Below are positions 23,526 to 24,792 of a stretch of DNA of 24,792 nucleotides, piece after piece. The translations under genes were made by a program, and so were the position numbers. Position 1 is the stretch's first letter. Each line of letters starts with the position of its first letter. Location: NCBI GenBank assembly GCA_018644785.1, contig JABGPV010000041.1, forward strand, positions 1 to 24,792, given 5' to 3'. Source of the stretch: Deltaproteobacteria bacterium (GTDB lineage: Bacteria > Desulfobacterota > DSM-4660 > Desulfatiglandales > Desulfatiglandaceae). The notes under the pieces are model-generated. The model worked only from the letters and a program-made list of their open reading frames with translations. It had not been told where the DNA came from and made no database searches.

Positions 23526-23536
23526 GGAATACTACA

Positions 23537-23556
23537 CTTTTGATGATGCCCATTGT
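23537..23556 (+). repeat. 20-bp direct repeat, copy 2
   Basis: Identical to 21220-21239 in the 3' end of the sufU-like gene. It lies 11 nt after the right arm of the inverted repeat pair, so the copy inside sufU may derive from the same element. Confidence 0.75.
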
Positions 23557-23642
23557 TACCTCAGCGGGGAAGGGGGACGGCTATGATTTTATACATCTTT
23601 TTTCTTGAAGAATCCTTGAATTCAAAGCAGCCAAAAATATGT

Positions 23643-23670
23643 TTGACAATGGCGATATTGGGGTTATAAT
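23643..23670 (+). promoter_or_regulatory. Near-consensus sigma-70 promoter of the arsR-type gene
   Basis: TTGACA (23643-23648) and TATAAT (23665-23670) match both consensus hexamers exactly with a 16-bp spacer. The last two bases of the -10 box are the first two of the palindromic operator, so a bound repressor would block RNA polymerase. Confidence 0.85.
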
Positions 23671-23694
23671 TAAGTAATTGCGAAATTACTTAAT
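23669..23694. promoter_or_regulatory. Perfect palindromic operator for the ArsR-type repressor
   Basis: ATTAAGTAATT (23669-23679), spacer GCGA, AATTACTTAAT (23684-23694): 11-bp arms with no mismatch. It overlaps the -10 box and ends 11 nt before the start codon, a normal site for autoregulation by an ArsR/SmtB dimer. Confidence 0.85.
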
Positions 23695-23705
23695 AGGTTT
23701 ACGCC

Positions 23706-24113
23706 ATGATCATTGATCCTGCCGAAATATTTAAAGTTCTGAGTGTGGAAACACGAGTGAGAATCATTGAACTTCTTAAAGCCAATGGGGCTTTAGGCGT
23801 CAAAGACATCTCGAAGAAACTTGGTATCACCCCCCCAGCGGTTTCACAACATCTTAAAATACTAAAACAAGCAGGGCTAGTACGAAGTGAGAGGCAGGGG
23901 TATTGGATTCCATATTCGATAAATGAAGAAGCCATGGAAGACTGTAGAGAAATCTTGAATGAAGTTTGCTCATGTGGTTGCAAAGGCACAGGCAATTTTA
24001 AAGAAAAGGAATTGAATAAGGCCAGTTTGGAGGCACTCAAAAAATATGAAATTGAGCTGCAAAAAGAACTCATAAAAGTGCGGGGAAGGGTCAGCGAAAT
24101 AGAAGCGGAATAG
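23706..24113 (+). CDS. ArsR/SmtB-family metal-responsive repressor with CxCxC motif
   Basis: This 135-residue winged-helix protein has the ArsR pattern: ALSVETR-like VLSVETRVRIIELL, recognition region KLGITPPAVSQHLKILKQAG (residues 39-57 or so), and wing RSERQGYWIPYSI. Cys80 and the cluster Cys88-Ser-Cys90-Gly-Cys92 after the wing are suitable ligands for a soft metal or metalloid. The C-terminal ~35 residues are a charged helix (LEALKKYEIELQKELIKV), longer than in minimal ArsR proteins. It sits under a strong promoter with its own palindromic operator, so autorepression is very likely. A second operator-like site and a Cys-rich peptide gene lie just downstream. Family is secure; the inducing ion is not known. 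No arsenite pump, arsenate reductase or metal P-type ATPase is in the window. Confidence 0.93.
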   Translation: MIIDPAEIFKVLSVETRVRIIELLKANGALGVKDISKKLGITPPAVSQHLKILKQAGLVRSERQGYWIPYSINEEAMEDCREILNEVCSCGCKGTGNFKEKELNKASLEALKKYEIELQKELIKVRGRVSEIEAE

Positions 24114-24137
24114 CTAGGCCTTTTTTTTGTCGTTTTG

Positions 24138-24163
24138 ATTAAGTCATTGCGCAAATACCTAAC
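24138..24163. promoter_or_regulatory. Second, degenerate copy of the ArsR operator before the CGCGC peptide gene
   Basis: Aligned base by base with 23669-23694, this site keeps 21 of 26 positions (left half ATTAAGTCATTGCG; right half CAAATACCTAAC). It ends 19 nt before the peptide's start codon. A T8 run precedes it. No -35 box at the matching distance is seen, so it may modulate read-through or an unrecognised weak promoter. Confidence 0.6.
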
Positions 24164-24182
24164 AACAAAGGAGGTGATAAAA

Positions 24183-24305
24183 ATGACTGAGCAAAAAGTT
24201 CCAAAAGGTTTTTGTGGTTGCGGATGCACTCCGCTAAAACAGAAAGAAATCAAAAAGACTGTTCCGAGCAAGATGGGAAAGGAGGCACCGAAAAAGTCCA
24301 AATAA
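24183..24305 (+). CDS. 40-residue cysteine-rich peptide (CGCGC), likely metal-binding
   Basis: A short gene with a textbook ribosome site AAAGGAGGTGAT about 6 nt before its ATG. The peptide begins MTEQKVPKGF and carries Cys11-Gly-Cys13-Gly-Cys15, followed by a Lys-rich tail with about 12 lysines. The CxCxC spacing mirrors the CSCGC motif of the upstream ArsR-type repressor. A strong terminator follows 24 bp downstream. Together with the shared operator-like sequence this indicates a real gene under metal control, perhaps a tiny metallothionein or metal chaperone. I know no named family for it. It is below the usual size cutoff for gene calling and could easily have been missed. Confidence 0.75.
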   Translation: MTEQKVPKGFCGCGCTPLKQKEIKKTVPSKMGKEAPKKSK

Positions 24306-24329
24306 TCACATCGGAGCATATCATTCCTT

Positions 24330-24372
24330 GGGGGATAGGGAAAATTTAGATATTCCTGTCCCCCTTCTTTTT
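24330..24372 (+). terminator. Rho-independent terminator of the arsR mini-operon
   Basis: GGGGGATA (24330-24337) pairs with TGTCCCCC (24357-24364) and GGAA with TTCC inside it, with one bulged G; the loop is AT-rich. TTCTTTTT follows directly. Confidence 0.85.
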
Positions 24373-24460
24373 CAGAGTGAATTCGTTTGCTTTCCACTGC
24401 CTCCTAGAATTAAATCCTCTAGTTCATCCAGATAACGGCAAGCTCACCAGCGCCACCGGT

Positions 24461-24792
24461 CTACGCAAGGATCGCAGACTGTCTGGCGTCTGGTGAAGCG
24501 TTTGGTTCGCGATCGGGACCCGTCGCAGCACACGCTGCCCTGGGGGCGCACCGCGTCGGGCCGGGCGCCCGAAGTGGCTCGTCGAGCGTGCGCCACATGG
24601 GGAAGTCCCACTGCATGCGGTACTGGGCGTCGGCGGGGATCGCCGAGATCTGCCCCGGCTTCAAGCCCTTCTGCACGGACGTGCCTGGAGGGTTCACGTC
24701 GGCGAAGAAGATGTCGTGCGGGTTGATGAAGGAGAGGACGAGGAACCACGGCTCACCCGCCTTTCGCAGTCGCTCGGCGTTCGTGCGCAGCC
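24461..24792 (-). CDS. Sulfatase-like protein fragment, runs off the right edge
   Basis: Read from the window edge (codon frame from 24790 downward), the minus strand encodes an open frame containing GEPWFLVLSFINPHDIFFAD, LKPGQISAIPADAQYR and WDFPMWRTLDEPLRAPG. The block WFLVLSFINPHD is typical of the alkaline phosphatase-superfamily sulfatases (arylsulfatase/choline-sulfatase type), where it contributes to the active-site side of the fold. The sulfatase CxPSR motif would lie outside the window. After EPLRAPG the sequence loses protein character (CAPRAACAATGPD...) and stops at 24461, so the frame may be frameshifted, truncated or joined wrongly. The segment is very GC-rich, unlike the AT-rich DNA just before ~24430. 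It may be foreign or an assembly chimera. Confidence 0.6.
   Translation of the reverse strand, partial: LRTNAERLRKAGEPWFLVLSFINPHDIFFADVNPPGTSVQKGLKPGQISAIPADAQYRMQWDFPMWRTLDEPLRAPGPTRCAPRAACAATGPDREPNASPDARQSAILA

Larger units (their letters stand above)
23286..23642. other. Gene-free accessory stretch with repeat pieces
   Basis: A 96-codon frame (23296-23586) exists but shows no protein-like pattern and runs through the inverted repeat and the 20-bp repeat, so I do not call it a gene. The stretch holds the GGGGACAGT/ACTGTCCCC inverted pair and direct-repeat copy 2, listed separately. It appears to be debris of small repeated elements. Confidence 0.5.

Noticed and set aside
23296..23586. 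96-codon open frame on the + strand
   Set aside because: No good ribosome site, no protein-like pattern, and it runs through the inverted and direct repeats.
23699..24397. 232-codon open frame on the minus strand
   Set aside because: It lies antisense over the ArsR-type gene, the peptide gene and their control sites, all supported on the + strand.
1..24792. CRISPR array, tRNA, rRNA, riboswitch
   Set aside because: No regularly spaced repeats, cloverleaf-like or conserved RNA patterns were recognised on either strand by eye.

Overview
The window looks like a piece of an anaerobic, probably Desulfobacterota-type (sulfate-reducing or syntrophic) chromosome. That is an inference from gene content: a molybdenum hydroxylase whose FAD subunit carries an extra cysteine-rich insert like 4-hydroxybenzoyl-CoA reductase, an electron transfer flavoprotein pair, a PocR-domain sensor kinase and a two-subunit UxaA/SuyAB-type lyase. 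No rRNA, tRNA or CRISPR array was seen. Both ends cut through genes, and the last ~350 bases differ so strongly in composition that they may be foreign or wrongly joined.

Region 1 (1-3502, + strand) is a signalling block: the C-terminal part of a PEP-synthase-like protein whose catalytic residues are substituted, a soluble PocR-PAS histidine kinase, and a NarL/FixJ response regulator. A ~350 bp gene-free stretch follows.

Region 2 (3855-12445, + strand) is a tightly packed catabolic block. It holds a three-subunit molybdenum hydroxylase (2x[2Fe-2S] small subunit, Moco large subunit, FAD/[4Fe-4S] subunit), an unrecognised 361-residue protein, EtfB and EtfA, and a split UxaA-family lyase (small SAF subunit and large Fe-S subunit).

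Region 3 (12473-18414, + strand) is a CUT1-type ABC importer: a 64-residue two-helix membrane protein, two different ATPases, a secreted binding protein and two permeases. A terminator-like hairpin sits between the binding protein and the permeases.

Region 4 (18497-21254, + strand) is xdhC, a SufS-type cysteine desulfurase and a SufU-type protein, with overlapping or nearly abutting genes. It reads as a maturation module that sulfurates the molybdenum cofactor and supplies sulfur or Fe-S clusters. Together, regions 1-4 look like one system: sense a small molecule, import it, hydroxylate or dehydrogenate and lyse it, and pass electrons to Etf. The substrate cannot be read from the sequence.

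Region 5 (21255-24372) is an AT-rich, repeat-bearing accessory stretch: a YegD-like Hsp70 on the minus strand, a truncated gene remnant, a short repeat shared with the 3' end of the sufU-like gene, and a compact ArsR mini-operon. The mini-operon has a near-consensus promoter, a perfect palindromic operator, a regulator with a CxCxC tail, a second operator-like copy, a 40-residue CGCGC peptide and a strong terminator.

Region 6 (about 24436-24792) is sharply GC-rich and carries the end of a sulfatase-like reading frame on the minus strand.
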